Shown one piece after another: positions 18,906 through 27,913 of a DNA stretch of 64,000 bases (its first letter is position 1; each line of letters begins with the position of its first letter). This DNA comes from Lachnospiraceae bacterium. GTDB taxonomy: Bacteria; Bacillota; Clostridia; Lachnospirales; Lachnospiraceae. Under the pieces are notes generated by a model. That model was given only the letters and a program-made list of their open reading frames with translations. It made no database searches and had not been told where the DNA came from. The stretch covers positions 90,786-154,785 of the forward strand of contig JAQXLY010000028.1 in NCBI GenBank assembly GCA_029012365.1. Direction: 5' to 3'. Position numbers and translations under genes: made by a program.

Positions 18906-20201
18906 TTATTCTGCCTGGGCAGCATCTTCTACAATGCCGTCGATACGAATTGAGAAGTACGGTGCACTACGGAAATCAGACTCTGCAAAAGCGCCATCCT
19001 TGATACACTCTACTACTTCGCCCTCGTAAATTGCAGTCATGGTTGCAAAATCCATAAAGGACAAATCAACCTTACAGCTCGTCACCTTACCGTCTGCATC
19101 GGTCTCAACCGTGCAGGTATTCTGCGGAGCACTTACGGTAAAGCTGTTTGTATCAAACACCTTTAAAGAACCGTCCTTTAACTTAGCCTCAACATCAGCA
19201 ACATACTCAGCGGTACCTGCTGCACAGGAGGTACCGAGCTTCGTAATTCCAACGGCATCCTTTGTGTAGCCTTCTGACCAGTTTACCGGAACTTCCTTTC
19301 CGTCCATAGCTGCCTTGAATGCTTCGGTGTAGTAAGCAGCCCAGTTGTTTGTTGCAGAGGTCAGTGCCGCATTCGGAGCAGTCTCAAGCATATCAACGTT
19401 GTAGCCTACGGAATAGCAGATTCTACCGTTATTAAGAAGCTTCTCGGTTGCAGCCGGAGCACCGGTGGAGTCCGCATGCTGACCGATAATTACACAGCCG
19501 TTTGCGATGAGTGCTTCCGCAGCAGCAGCTTCCTTATCAATATCAAACCATGAATTAGTGTACTTTACTTCCATTACTACATTCGGCATTACACTCTTGA
19601 TACCAAGATAGAATGCTGTGTAACCGGAAACTACCTCGGCATAGTTAAATGCACCGACATAACCGATCTTAATGTTGCCGTCTGCGTCAAAGCTGTCTGC
19701 CTGAGTAGAAGCGGTAAGCGTACCGTTCTCAACCAGCTCCTTTAACTTAAGACCTGCAACCACACCGGATACATAACGGGACTCATATATTCTGGTAAAC
19801 GCATTTTTTAAGTTATCAACACCGGAAATTGCTGCGAAGTCACCTGTCATGGCAATGAAGGTAACATCGGAAAACTCTTCCGCAGCCTGAACCATGTATG
19901 TCTGATGACCGTAGCTGTTGGAAACAATCACGTCACACCCGGATGCAACTAAATCGCTGGCTGCATCATAGCATTTGGAATCCTCTGTTACCTTATACTT
20001 CCAGATGATATCCTTTTCAGCGATGTTAAGGGACTTAGCAGCCTCCTTAATACCGTTCATATGTGCGGCGGTGTATCCTTCCGTATCGTCGCCGACCAAA
20101 ATAACACCAACCTTAAAATCTCCGCCTTCATCCTTCTTGCCGCATGCGCCGATACAAAATACCATTGCGCAGATAAGCAGCAAACTCACTAATTTCTTCA
20201 T
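18906..20201 (-). CDS. BMP-family substrate-binding lipoprotein (NupN-like)
   Basis: 431 aa. Signal peptide with lipobox IGAC (Cys at about 20). The mature part begins FKVGVILVGDDTEGY and follows the periplasmic-binding fold of BMP/Med proteins, which bind purine nucleosides in characterised members. It lies first in the operon, 121 bp before the ATPase gene. The downstream pyridoxamine kinase leaves open a non-nucleoside ligand, but sequence style favours nucleosides. Confidence 0.9.
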   Translation of the reverse strand: MKKLVSLLLICAMVFCIGACGKKDEGGDFKVGVILVGDDTEGYTAAHMNGIKEAAKSLNIAEKDIIWKYKVTEDSKCYDAASDLVASGCDVIVSNSYGHQTYMVQAAEEFSDVTFIAMTGDFAAISGVDNLKNAFTRIYESRYVSGVVAGLKLKELVENGTLTASTQADSFDADGNIKIGYVGAFNYAEVVSGYTAFYLGIKSVMPNVVMEVKYTNSWFDIDKEAAAAEALIANGCVIIGQHADSTGAPAATEKLLNNGRICYSVGYNVDMLETAPNAALTSATNNWAAYYTEAFKAAMDGKEVPVNWSEGYTKDAVGITKLGTSCAAGTAEYVADVEAKLKDGSLKVFDTNSFTVSAPQNTCTVETDADGKVTSCKVDLSFMDFATMTAIYEGEVVECIKDGAFAESDFRSAPYFSIRIDGIVEDAAQAE

Positions 20202-20299
20202 TTCTCATATCCTCCTGTTTTGTAAAAATGTCCTATGACAATTACACGTGCATTATATAATACTGCGTATAAAAATGCAAGCAAAAATTTCATACCGGC

Positions 20300-21664
20300 T
20301 TATTGTTGCCTTACTACCGACTTTCCTTTCCAGCTTCCGCGCCTCCAGCGCACAAGCATAATAATTCCCCTCAGGCACTCATCCGCAGCGGTACCGAGGA
20401 AAACTCCTCCTATTCCGAGGGAAAGCAGGACACCGAAGCTGTAACCTACAGTGATTCCGCAGCCCCACATACTGACCAGCCCCATTAATACCGGGAACAG
20501 CACATCTCCCGCCGCCTTCATGCTTCCGATGACAACAAGATTTGTAGTTCTGCCGACTTCCAAAAGGATTCCGACTGCCAGTACCTGCTGCACAAGCGGC
20601 ACTACCTCCGGATTCGGTGTAAAGATTTTTAAAGTCCACGGACAAAGCAGACAATTCAAAGCCGCGATACCGACCGCTACCGGCAATGAAGTACGAAGTG
20701 TCTTCATAACCCGCTTGTCTGCCGCATCCTCCCTGCCGGCACCTACCAGATGCCCCGTTACAATCTGGGTTGCCTGGGCGAGCGCATTTGAAAATACGAC
20801 CGAGAAAGACATCAGCGTATTGCTGTACACCTTTGCATTGGAGGCAAGAGGTCCCATCGGAGTAATAAAAGAAAGCAGCACAAGCTGGTACATGGAATAT
20901 GCCATGTTCTCTCCCGCAGACGGAATACCGATTTTCAGCATACGGAACAATATCTGACTCGGAAACGGATGAAGCGTTTTAAGTGATAATTTTCCTATTT
21001 TGTAACGGAAGAAAATGAACAAAGAAACGGTAAGTGCCAGGACTCTCGCCGTAACCGTAGAAATCGCTACACCTGCCACTCCGAGGTTCAAAAACTTAAG
21101 CGGTCCGTATAAGAACAGGTAATTTCCTATAATATTTACTCCATTGACCGCCAGTGAGATATACATGCCGACTCTTGTGTAGCCGTGACAGCGAAGAATC
21201 TGAACCATTACATTGTAACCGGCCTGTAAAAACAAAAATCCGCCTACAATCTTCATATATTTCACTGCATCCTCCACCTGACTGGCATCTACCTTTAACA
21301 GTCTCACAAACCCGTTGCCGAAGAAGCATACAATGAGACTGAGTATTATGCCTAACGTCAGATTGAATACAAATGACAGCGTATAAATCTGATTCATATT
21401 ATCTGTTTTCTTCGCGCCCAGGTATTGTGCAACAACAACTCCGGTTGCTCCTGCAATTACATTAAACATAATAATAAATAAGAACATCATCTGATTGGCG
21501 ATTCCTACCGCACCTACCGCATTCTCGGAATAGCGGCTTAACATTACTGTATCTACATTATTTAAAAGAATATTTAACAGCAGTTCCACAAAAATCGGTC
21601 CTGCCAGCAATAACATCGGTGTCTTTTCGTTTATCTCCAGTGTCCTTTGCTTTCCATGATTCAT
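20300..21664 (-). CDS. MATE-family multidrug efflux protein
   Basis: 454 aa, twelve predicted helices in two related halves. Typical N-terminal MATE pattern: LAGPIFVELLLNILLNNVDT and a loop AVGAVGIANQ. It exports organic cations or drugs by Na+ or H+ antiport; substrate not predictable. It has its own promoter with a palindrome over the -35 box. The start ATG follows TGGAGGACGGATACAT. Confidence 0.9.
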   Translation of the reverse strand: MNHGKQRTLEINEKTPMLLLAGPIFVELLLNILLNNVDTVMLSRYSENAVGAVGIANQMMFLFIIMFNVIAGATGVVVAQYLGAKKTDNMNQIYTLSFVFNLTLGIILSLIVCFFGNGFVRLLKVDASQVEDAVKYMKIVGGFLFLQAGYNVMVQILRCHGYTRVGMYISLAVNGVNIIGNYLFLYGPLKFLNLGVAGVAISTVTARVLALTVSLFIFFRYKIGKLSLKTLHPFPSQILFRMLKIGIPSAGENMAYSMYQLVLLSFITPMGPLASNAKVYSNTLMSFSVVFSNALAQATQIVTGHLVGAGREDAADKRVMKTLRTSLPVAVGIAALNCLLCPWTLKIFTPNPEVVPLVQQVLAVGILLEVGRTTNLVVIGSMKAAGDVLFPVLMGLVSMWGCGITVGYSFGVLLSLGIGGVFLGTAADECLRGIIMLVRWRRGSWKGKSVVRQQ

Positions 21665-21753
21665 ATGTATCCGTCCTCCAGACCTTCCAATCCTTCACCT
21701 TCTGTCTTAAATCAGACATGGTACGTTTATTACTCTTTCCGTTCATTTTCATT

Positions 21754-21782
21754 AATATACCGCAATTTGCATCTATATGCAA
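21754..21782 (-). promoter_or_regulatory. MATE promoter with palindrome over the -35 box
   Basis: On the minus strand: TTGCAT, 17 bp, TATATT. The -35 hexamer is half of TTGCATCTATATGCAA (21767-21782), an inverted repeat that could be an operator for an unidentified regulator. Related ATGCAAAT lies just upstream at 21791. The remaining 21783-22036 holds only a possible weak terminator for the small ORF. Confidence 0.6.
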
Positions 21783-22036
21783 GTAAAAATATGCAAATAT
21801 TTATATTATGCAGATTTGTTCATTTTATTATATTTCAAATATTCCGCTGTTTCCCGGACTTTTTTTGTTATGCTTTTTCCTCGGCTTTTCGTTCATTTTC
21901 TTATGCTGTATCAATTTATAAATGCACAAGAAAAAAGCGTCAGTGCACTTTCAGCTTACATTTTCTCTGTACACCGCGCTTTTTCGGTTTAAAATCATTT
22001 TCCGTATGCCGTATCTATTCGTATCTTCATAATCGT

Positions 22037-22159
22037 TTATTCAAAATTATTTCCCGGATTTGTAATAAACCGTTCCATATCTTCTCTGGTATGCTGATTT
22101 CTGCTTGTTTCGATTACCGCACGCTTCTCCTCATCGCTCATGGCGGCAAAACATTCCAT
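22037..22159 (-). CDS. 40-aa protein, conserved-looking small ORF
   Basis: The minus-strand ATG follows AAAGGAGGGCA, a strong ribosome site. The product reads MECFAAMSDEEKRAVIETSR and ends FITNPGNNFE. It is hydrophilic and probably two amphipathic helices. Its style resembles short Lachnospiraceae proteins of the 'MSEEERKEVI...SREEMR' kind, seen from memory and not searched. Function unknown. It lies between the GH27 gene (divergent) and the MATE gene. Confidence 0.6.
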   Translation of the reverse strand: MECFAAMSDEEKRAVIETSRNQHTREDMERFITNPGNNFE

Positions 22160-22323
22160 TGCCCTCCTTTCCATTATTCCATGTCCGCAGAAAACTATTC
22201 CGAATCCTTAAAATAAAAAATCACATTTATCCATATCGTATCAACATTTTCCCATAGCAAAACACAGTAAAAGCAGATATACTTGAGGTATACTATCAAC
22301 CCTTTCCTGAAAGGAGAAAAAGA

Positions 22324-23589
22324 ATGATTGCAAAAACACCGCCTATGGGCTGGAACAGCTGGGACTGCTACGGAGCAGCCGTAACCGAAGATATTGTAAA
22401 AGCAAATGCCGACTTTATGGCAGCCAATTTAAAGCAATACGGATGGGAATATGTCGTTGTTGACATCCAGTGGTACGAGCCTACCGCAGAGAGCCATTTC
22501 TATCACAACTTTACCGAGCTCTGTATGGATGAATACTCCAGACTTTTACCTGCCGTAAACCGTTTTCCGTCCTCTGCGGACGGGAAAGGCTTTGCCCCGC
22601 TCGCGGACTATGTCCATTCTCTCGGATTAAAATTCGGTATTCATATTATGCGTGGTATTCCGCGTCAGGCAGTACACCAAAACACCGCTGTGAAAGGCAG
22701 CACCGTAACCGCCCGTCAGATTGCCGCACAAAGCAGCATCTGTGACTGGAATACGGACATGTACGGTGTAGACTGCACAAAGGACGGCGGACAGGCGTAT
22801 TATGACAGCCTGTTCGAGCTGTATGCCTCATGGGGTGTCGATTTTGTAAAGGTAGATGACATCTGCCGCGGTTATCCGGTTGCGGAAGTGGAAGCCATCG
22901 CAAAGGCAATCAGGCACTGTGGCAGAGACATTGTCCTTTCCCTCTCTCCGGGTCCTGCACGACTTGATATGGCAGAGCATATGAAGCAGCATGCCAATAT
23001 GTGGCGCATCACCGATGATTTCTGGGACCGCTGGGACCTGCTCTACAATATGTTCGAGCGTGCCGAAAAATGGTGCATCCATTCCGGTATCACAAGCGAC
23101 CACGGGCATTGGCCGGATGCTGATATGCTGCCGATTGGACCGATTAATCAGGTATACGGAAAAGATAACCGCACAAAATTTACGAAGGATGAACAACGCA
23201 CCATGCTTACCCTCTGGTGCATCATGCGTTCGCCTCTTATCATCGGCGGTGACATGACCGGATTTGACGACTTCACCATGAGCCTGTTAAACAATTCCGA
23301 ATTGATTGAAGTATTACAGCATTCCCACTCCGCTCATCCGCTCTTCCGTAAGAAGACGGAAACAGCCGAGACCTGTGCATGGATTTCTACTTATGAAAAC
23401 GGAGACTTCTGCGTGGCTCTCTTTAACTTAGGTGAGTCGGAAGCAAACGTGACCGCCGTGCTTCCGTTCGGTGATGCCTACGATTGCTTTGATATCTGGA
23501 GCAGGCAAAAGACAGTTTCCGTAAACAAAGAAATCGGTACGGTTCTGCCGCCTCACGGATGTGCGATGTACCGCCTGAGCCGTCAATAA
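22324..23589 (+). CDS. Alpha-galactosidase, glycoside hydrolase family 27
   Basis: 421 aa, no signal peptide, so cytoplasmic. The (beta/alpha)8 barrel starts TPPMGWNSWD, the GH27 hallmark. The catalytic nucleophile is expected in DFVKVDD (about residue 178) and the acid/base in MWRITDDFWDRW. It should release alpha-linked galactose from imported oligosaccharides. AAAGGAGAAAAAGA precedes the start, and a TATAC/GTATA inverted repeat lies 22284-22299. It is followed by GH43 and esterase genes on the same strand. Confidence 0.88.
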   Translation: MIAKTPPMGWNSWDCYGAAVTEDIVKANADFMAANLKQYGWEYVVVDIQWYEPTAESHFYHNFTELCMDEYSRLLPAVNRFPSSADGKGFAPLADYVHSLGLKFGIHIMRGIPRQAVHQNTAVKGSTVTARQIAAQSSICDWNTDMYGVDCTKDGGQAYYDSLFELYASWGVDFVKVDDICRGYPVAEVEAIAKAIRHCGRDIVLSLSPGPARLDMAEHMKQHANMWRITDDFWDRWDLLYNMFERAEKWCIHSGITSDHGHWPDADMLPIGPINQVYGKDNRTKFTKDEQRTMLTLWCIMRSPLIIGGDMTGFDDFTMSLLNNSELIEVLQHSHSAHPLFRKKTETAETCAWISTYENGDFCVALFNLGESEANVTAVLPFGDAYDCFDIWSRQKTVSVNKEIGTVLPPHGCAMYRLSRQ

Positions 23590-23645
23590 CAAATCCGAAA
23601 AAATAACCTTTTTTGTAAAAATCCGAACATTAATTAGATTTCTAA

Positions 23646-23674
23646 TTGACTTTGAAATCAAGATGATTTATCAT
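23646..23674 (+). promoter_or_regulatory. Promoter and operator-like repeats before the GH43 gene
   Basis: TTGACT, 17 bp, TATCAT. The inverted repeat AATTAGATTTCTAATT (23632-23647) touches the -35. A direct repeat ATTTCTAATTGACTTTGAA (23638-23656) recurs as ATTTCTAATGAACTTTGAA (23691-23709), 17 of 19 identical. The layout fits an inducible promoter controlled by a sugar-responsive regulator not encoded nearby. Confidence 0.6.
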
Positions 23675-23752
23675 CAAATCAGCAAGATTCATTTCTAATG
23701 AACTTTGAACCGGGTTTTACATTTTATAAATTTTAAAACGGAGGTATGAATT

Positions 23753-25165
23753 ATGGGAACAGCCCAAAAGAAATGTGCATTTAACCCTTATCTTCCGTCC
23801 TGGGAGTATATTCCGGACGGCGAGCCGTATGTATTCGGTGACCGTGTATATGTATATGGCTCCCACGACCTGTACAACGGACACGTTTTCTGTCTCGGTG
23901 ACTATGTATGCTGGTCCGCACCCGTAGATGATTTAGACAACTGGCGCTACGAGGGTGTGATTTATCCGAAGACCGCAGACCCGTTGAACCGTGAAGGTAA
24001 GATGTGTCTGTATGCTCCGGATGTCACAGTAGGTCCGGACGGCAGATATTACCTTTACTATGTTCTGGACCATGTATCCGTGGTGTCTGTTGCTGTTTGC
24101 GACACACCGGCGGGAAAGTATGAGTTTTACGGCTATGTACATTATGAAGACGGAACTCGTCTCGGCGACCGTCCGGGTGACGAACCGCAATTCGACCCGG
24201 GTGTTCTGACCGAGGACGGCAGGACCTACCTTTACACCGGTTTCTGCGGCAGAGGTGATAAGAGTCGTACCGGCTCCATGGTAACAGTTCTGGATTCCGA
24301 TATGCTCACCATTTCAGAAGCTCCGAAGCTGGTGGTTCCGGGCTGCGAATACAGCACCGGCAGCGGATTTGAAGGTCATGCCTTTTTTGAAGCTTCTTCT
24401 ATTCGCAAGATAGGAGCTACTTACTATTTCATTTATTCCTCCGAAGTAATGCATGAGCTTTGCTATGCCACCGCGAAAAGCCCGACGGATAAGTTCACAT
24501 ACGGCGGCGTGATTGTCAGCAACTGTGATTTACATATCGACACGTACAAGCCTGCGGATATGCCTGCGGCTTACGGTGCAAACAACCACGGAAGCATCGT
24601 TGAAATTAACGGTCAGTGGTATATCTTCTATCACCGTCAGACCAACGGTACATGGTATTCCCGTCAGGGCTGTGCCGAGAAGATTACTGTCCTGCCTGAC
24701 GGTTCCATACCACAGGTAGAAATCACCTCCTGTGGCTTAAACGACGGACCGCTTCCGGGCGTTGGCGAATATGCCGGCTATCTTGCATGTAACCTGTTTA
24801 CGGATGTGCGTCATCCGTTTGTCGGCGGCGAAGGCTTCCCGAAGGTAATGCAGGACGGCAGGGACGGTGACGAAAACCCGGGCTATGTAGGCAACATTAC
24901 AAATAGCGCAACCGCAGGCTTCAAATACTTTGATTGTAAGGGTGTGAAGCGTTTTGCCGTTACCACACGCGGTTACGGAAACGGCACCTTTGAAATCAGA
25001 ACCGCCTGGGACGGCGAGGTGCTCGGTTCCGTTACTTTACAGTACACCAACGTCTGGGAGCGTTACGAAGCCGAAGCAAACATTCCGGACGGTATCAACG
25101 CAATCTATCTTACTTACCGCGGCGGCGGAAACGTAAGCTTAAAGTCTTTTGAACTTTTGAAGTAG
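23753..25165 (+). CDS. Glycoside hydrolase family 43 with C-terminal beta-sandwich
   Basis: 470 aa, no signal peptide. The N-terminal five-blade propeller starts NPYLPSWEYIPDGEPYVFGD; the Asp in this region is the expected base, YAPDVTVGPDGRYYLYY carries the second Asp, and the Glu of FFEASSIRK is the expected acid. The last 130 residues (GFKYFDCKGVKRFAV, EIRTAWDGEVLGSV) look like a CBM6-type module. Members act on arabino-, xylo- or galacto-oligosaccharides; specificity not resolved. ACGGAGGTATGAATT precedes the ATG. Confidence 0.86.
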   Translation: MGTAQKKCAFNPYLPSWEYIPDGEPYVFGDRVYVYGSHDLYNGHVFCLGDYVCWSAPVDDLDNWRYEGVIYPKTADPLNREGKMCLYAPDVTVGPDGRYYLYYVLDHVSVVSVAVCDTPAGKYEFYGYVHYEDGTRLGDRPGDEPQFDPGVLTEDGRTYLYTGFCGRGDKSRTGSMVTVLDSDMLTISEAPKLVVPGCEYSTGSGFEGHAFFEASSIRKIGATYYFIYSSEVMHELCYATAKSPTDKFTYGGVIVSNCDLHIDTYKPADMPAAYGANNHGSIVEINGQWYIFYHRQTNGTWYSRQGCAEKITVLPDGSIPQVEITSCGLNDGPLPGVGEYAGYLACNLFTDVRHPFVGGEGFPKVMQDGRDGDENPGYVGNITNSATAGFKYFDCKGVKRFAVTTRGYGNGTFEIRTAWDGEVLGSVTLQYTNVWERYEAEANIPDGINAIYLTYRGGGNVSLKSFELLK

Positions 25166-25249
25166 AAACCGGGTCATTTGTGCCCGGCACGCGGCTCAGG
25201 CGTGGCGGCGCAAACACCCGACAAAAATAAATAAGAAAGAAGGTTACTT

Positions 25250-26779
25250 ATGATTCGTAGGGCAAAAACAGAAAACGGTATTGTAAAGGGGTTACCGGCA
25301 GCAGATCCGAGGATTACGGCATTCAAGGGAATTCCGTTTGCAGCTCCGCCTGTCGGAGAAAACAGATGGCGTGCACCGCAGCCATGTAAAAACTGGGAAG
25401 GCGAGCTTGAAGCGTATCAGTTTGCTCCGATTTCGGTACAGGACACACCGGGGCTCGGTACAGACGTATACTGTAAGGAATGGCATGTTGACCCGGAGAT
25501 TCCGATGGGAGAAGACTGCCTGTACTTAAACGTGTGGACAAATGCAAAAAGTGTCGATGACAAGCTTCCTGTTCTCGTATGGTTTTTCGGCGGCGGTTTT
25601 CAATGGGGGTATACCGCCGAGATGGAATTTGACGGTGAACGTTTTGCAAGACGCGGTATCGTAGTCGTAACCGTGAACTATCGTTTGAATTTATTCGGTT
25701 TCCTTGCACATCCCGACCTTACAAGAGAACAGCCGGATGCGCCTTCAAACTTTGGTCTTCTTGACCAGCAGGCGGGACTCAAATGGGTAAAACGTAACAT
25801 AGCTGCATTCGGCGGTGACCCGGACAGCATCACAATCGCCGGTCAGTCCGCAGGCGGCGGAAGTGTCCTGCAGCAGCTTACCGCTCCGTCCAATAAGGGG
25901 CTGTTCCAGAAGGCTGTTATTATGAGCGGTGCAATCCACAGTCCTTACACAGGACCGAATCCGAATATTGCTCCTGTAACGCTTGAAGCATCACAGGCAA
26001 ACGGAAAAGGTTTTTTTGATTTTATCGGTGCAAAATCACTTGAAGAAGCCAGAGCAATGGATGCAGCATGGTTACTTTCCAAATATAACGAGTATGTAAC
26101 GGACCATATGCGTATGTTCCCGTGTCAGGACGGTGTCTTTTCCGTCGGTGACCCGATACTGCTGTTTGCAAAAGGGGAACGTCTGGATATTCCGGTGATG
26201 GCAGGAAATACTACTGATGAGTTTCCGGACTTCATTCCGGCAAAGAATGAGGCAGAATTAAAGAAAACGGCTGCCGGCTGCTTCGGTGAAGATGCAGAAA
26301 AATTTCTCGAATTTACCGACAGCAAAGTACGCCTGGGAGACTTTGCCTATGCGCCGGTCAGCGGCATCGAGTGCTCCGTAAAGAGTATTTTCTTAGATAG
26401 TCAGGAAGTAGGCAATACAAAGGACTGCTACTACTACCGCTTTGATGCTGACATACCGGGGCCGGATCATCCGGGCACCTTCCACTCTGTAGACTTGTGG
26501 TTCTTCTTTGAGACTCTGGCAAAGTGCTGGAGACCGTTTACCGGAAAGCACTATGATGTGGCACGTCAGATGTGTAATTACATGACCAACTTCATAAAGA
26601 CCGGCAATCCGAACGGTACAGACATAGACGGTACTCCGCTTCCTGAATGGAACAGCTACACGAAGGAGCACAGATCCGGTATCGTTTTCGGAAAAGAAAC
26701 CTCTTATTCAGAGGATGTATCCGACACTCCTTTTGTAGGCTTCTTAGTTGATCATCTCTGCAAACAATTTAAGGAATAA
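25250..26779 (+). CDS. Type-B carboxylesterase
   Basis: 509 aa alpha/beta hydrolase, no signal peptide. Oxyanion loop FFGGGFQWG, nucleophile elbow GQSAGGGSV, probable acid in AGNTTDEF, His in FHSVDLWFFF. The arrangement matches the carboxylesterase/para-nitrobenzyl esterase family. It is 84 bp after GH43, on the same strand, so it may deacylate the glycans that GH27 and GH43 trim. Substrate is inference. Confidence 0.87.
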   Translation: MIRRAKTENGIVKGLPAADPRITAFKGIPFAAPPVGENRWRAPQPCKNWEGELEAYQFAPISVQDTPGLGTDVYCKEWHVDPEIPMGEDCLYLNVWTNAKSVDDKLPVLVWFFGGGFQWGYTAEMEFDGERFARRGIVVVTVNYRLNLFGFLAHPDLTREQPDAPSNFGLLDQQAGLKWVKRNIAAFGGDPDSITIAGQSAGGGSVLQQLTAPSNKGLFQKAVIMSGAIHSPYTGPNPNIAPVTLEASQANGKGFFDFIGAKSLEEARAMDAAWLLSKYNEYVTDHMRMFPCQDGVFSVGDPILLFAKGERLDIPVMAGNTTDEFPDFIPAKNEAELKKTAAGCFGEDAEKFLEFTDSKVRLGDFAYAPVSGIECSVKSIFLDSQEVGNTKDCYYYRFDADIPGPDHPGTFHSVDLWFFFETLAKCWRPFTGKHYDVARQMCNYMTNFIKTGNPNGTDIDGTPLPEWNSYTKEHRSGIVFGKETSYSEDVSDTPFVGFLVDHLCKQFKE

Positions 26780-26807
26780 TTTCTGTTTCATAAACACCTA
26801 AGAGCAG

Positions 26808-26862
26808 GGGGCTGTCACACGCATATGCCACGGTTTCGTCGCATAATTCGTATGGCAGCCCC
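26808..26862. terminator. Bidirectional terminator between esterase and spoVAC
   Basis: GGGGCTG pairs with CAGCCCC, with further pairing toward the loop (ACGCATA region with ATTCGTAT). The genes converge here. The right arm TCGTATGGCAGCCCC is nearly the same as in the terminator at 37752-37792. Confidence 0.7.
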
Positions 26863-26868
26863 TCTGAA

Positions 26869-27375
26869 CTACAAAATTCCTATTATCTTCAGTATCCAGT
26901 ATCCAAACCCTAAAACCCAGCTGGTAAAGATCCCGTACAAAATAACCGGTCCCGCAATGGTAAAAATCTTACATCCGATACCAAATACCTGACCTTCCTT
27001 GCTATACTCAATAGCAGATGCCGCTACAGAGTTCGCGAATCCTGTAATCGGCACTACACTGCCGGCACCCGCATATTTTGTTAATTTCTGATAAAGATTT
27101 AATCCTGTTGTCAATGCAGACAAAAAGACAAGGCTGATTGTTACATACAATGCCGCATCTTCTTTACTCGCTCCCATATTTTGATACCAGTTCATTAATA
27201 CCTGTCCGAGAGTGCAGATGGCACCACCTACTACAAATGCCCATGTAATATTCACAAAAGGGTTATGCTTCGGTGTTACTTTTTCCACATACTGATTGTA
27301 CTTTTTGTCACGCTTTGTACTGTCTGTTTCGCTTACCACCTCATGTATCATACGCTTTCTTTGCTTTTCATCCAT
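26869..27375 (-). CDS. spoVAC: Stage V sporulation protein AC
   Basis: 168 aa. A charged N-terminus is followed by four helices; core motifs are VGGAICTLGQVLMNWYQ and GAGSVVPITGFANSVAASA. SpoVAC is a mechanosensitive-type channel for dipicolinic acid in spores. It lies 109 bp after spoVAB, with AAAGGGAGCTGCGTGGT before the ATG. SpoVAD and SpoVAE, normally the next genes, are about 14 kb away at 13035-11577. Confidence 0.94.
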   Translation of the reverse strand: MDEKQRKRMIHEVVSETDSTKRDKKYNQYVEKVTPKHNPFVNITWAFVVGGAICTLGQVLMNWYQNMGASKEDAALYVTISLVFLSALTTGLNLYQKLTKYAGAGSVVPITGFANSVAASAIEYSKEGQVFGIGCKIFTIAGPVILYGIFTSWVLGFGYWILKIIGIL

Positions 27376-27484
27376 ACCACGCAGCTCCCTTTCCTGTAAA
27401 TCCTTCTTCTTTCCATAGATTTTCTGATGCAGCAGCCGGAAATTCAGACAAGTTATTTCATCCGGTTATTTGCGGAATGATACA

Positions 27485-27913
27485 CTATTTCCCTGCTCCG
27501 AGAATCAGCTGATACCATGACCCGAATCCTTTTCCCACGGCAAATGCAAGTACAATATACGGCAATCCCACTTTAATCCTGATTCTTCTTATCATTACCG
27601 GGAATACATTTACTACTTCTGCCAGTGCCGCCGCAAGACACCCTACAAACACTCCCGAGAAAAAGCCTCCGGCAGTTCTGCATAACGTACCGCAAAATAT
27701 TTCCCACCGGAAAATATCAAGTCCGTTTGCAAGCGTCACTCCGAATATTGCTATTGTTTCATACAGCATTGTATGTTTCGCTGTTTTCGTTCCTGCCGCA
27801 AGTCTTGTTACAACGCCCACCGTTGTAATAAATGCAAATAATCCTGCGGCTACCGCTACGCCAAAGGAAATTCCTGTAAAATAATAAAGTGCAATCCGTA
27901 TTCCGTCAGACAT
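27485..27913 (-). CDS. spoVAB: Stage V sporulation protein AB
   Basis: About 142 aa with four to five helices (IALYYFTGISFGVAVAAGLF, GVTLANGLDIF, VFVGCLAAALAEVVNVFPV). SpoVAB is a membrane subunit encoded in the spoVA operon of many sporeformers. The start MSDGIR lies inside the end of spoVAA (8-nt overlap) with GGAGGGCAGGAAG before it. The longer reading would overlap spoVAA by 41 nt. Confidence 0.9.
   Translation of the reverse strand: MSDGIRIALYYFTGISFGVAVAAGLFAFITTVGVVTRLAAGTKTAKHTMLYETIAIFGVTLANGLDIFRWEIFCGTLCRTAGGFFSGVFVGCLAAALAEVVNVFPVMIRRIRIKVGLPYIVLAFAVGKGFGSWYQLILGAGK

Noticed and set aside
20202..20299. Purine riboswitch before the BMP importer
   Set aside because: The leader is short and shows none of the conserved purine-riboswitch core.
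21647..22216. Plus-strand reading of 189 codons before the GH27 gene
   Set aside because: Rich in Phe/Ser/Cys/Tyr as expected of antisense AT-rich DNA; the supported gene here is the 40-codon minus-strand ORF.
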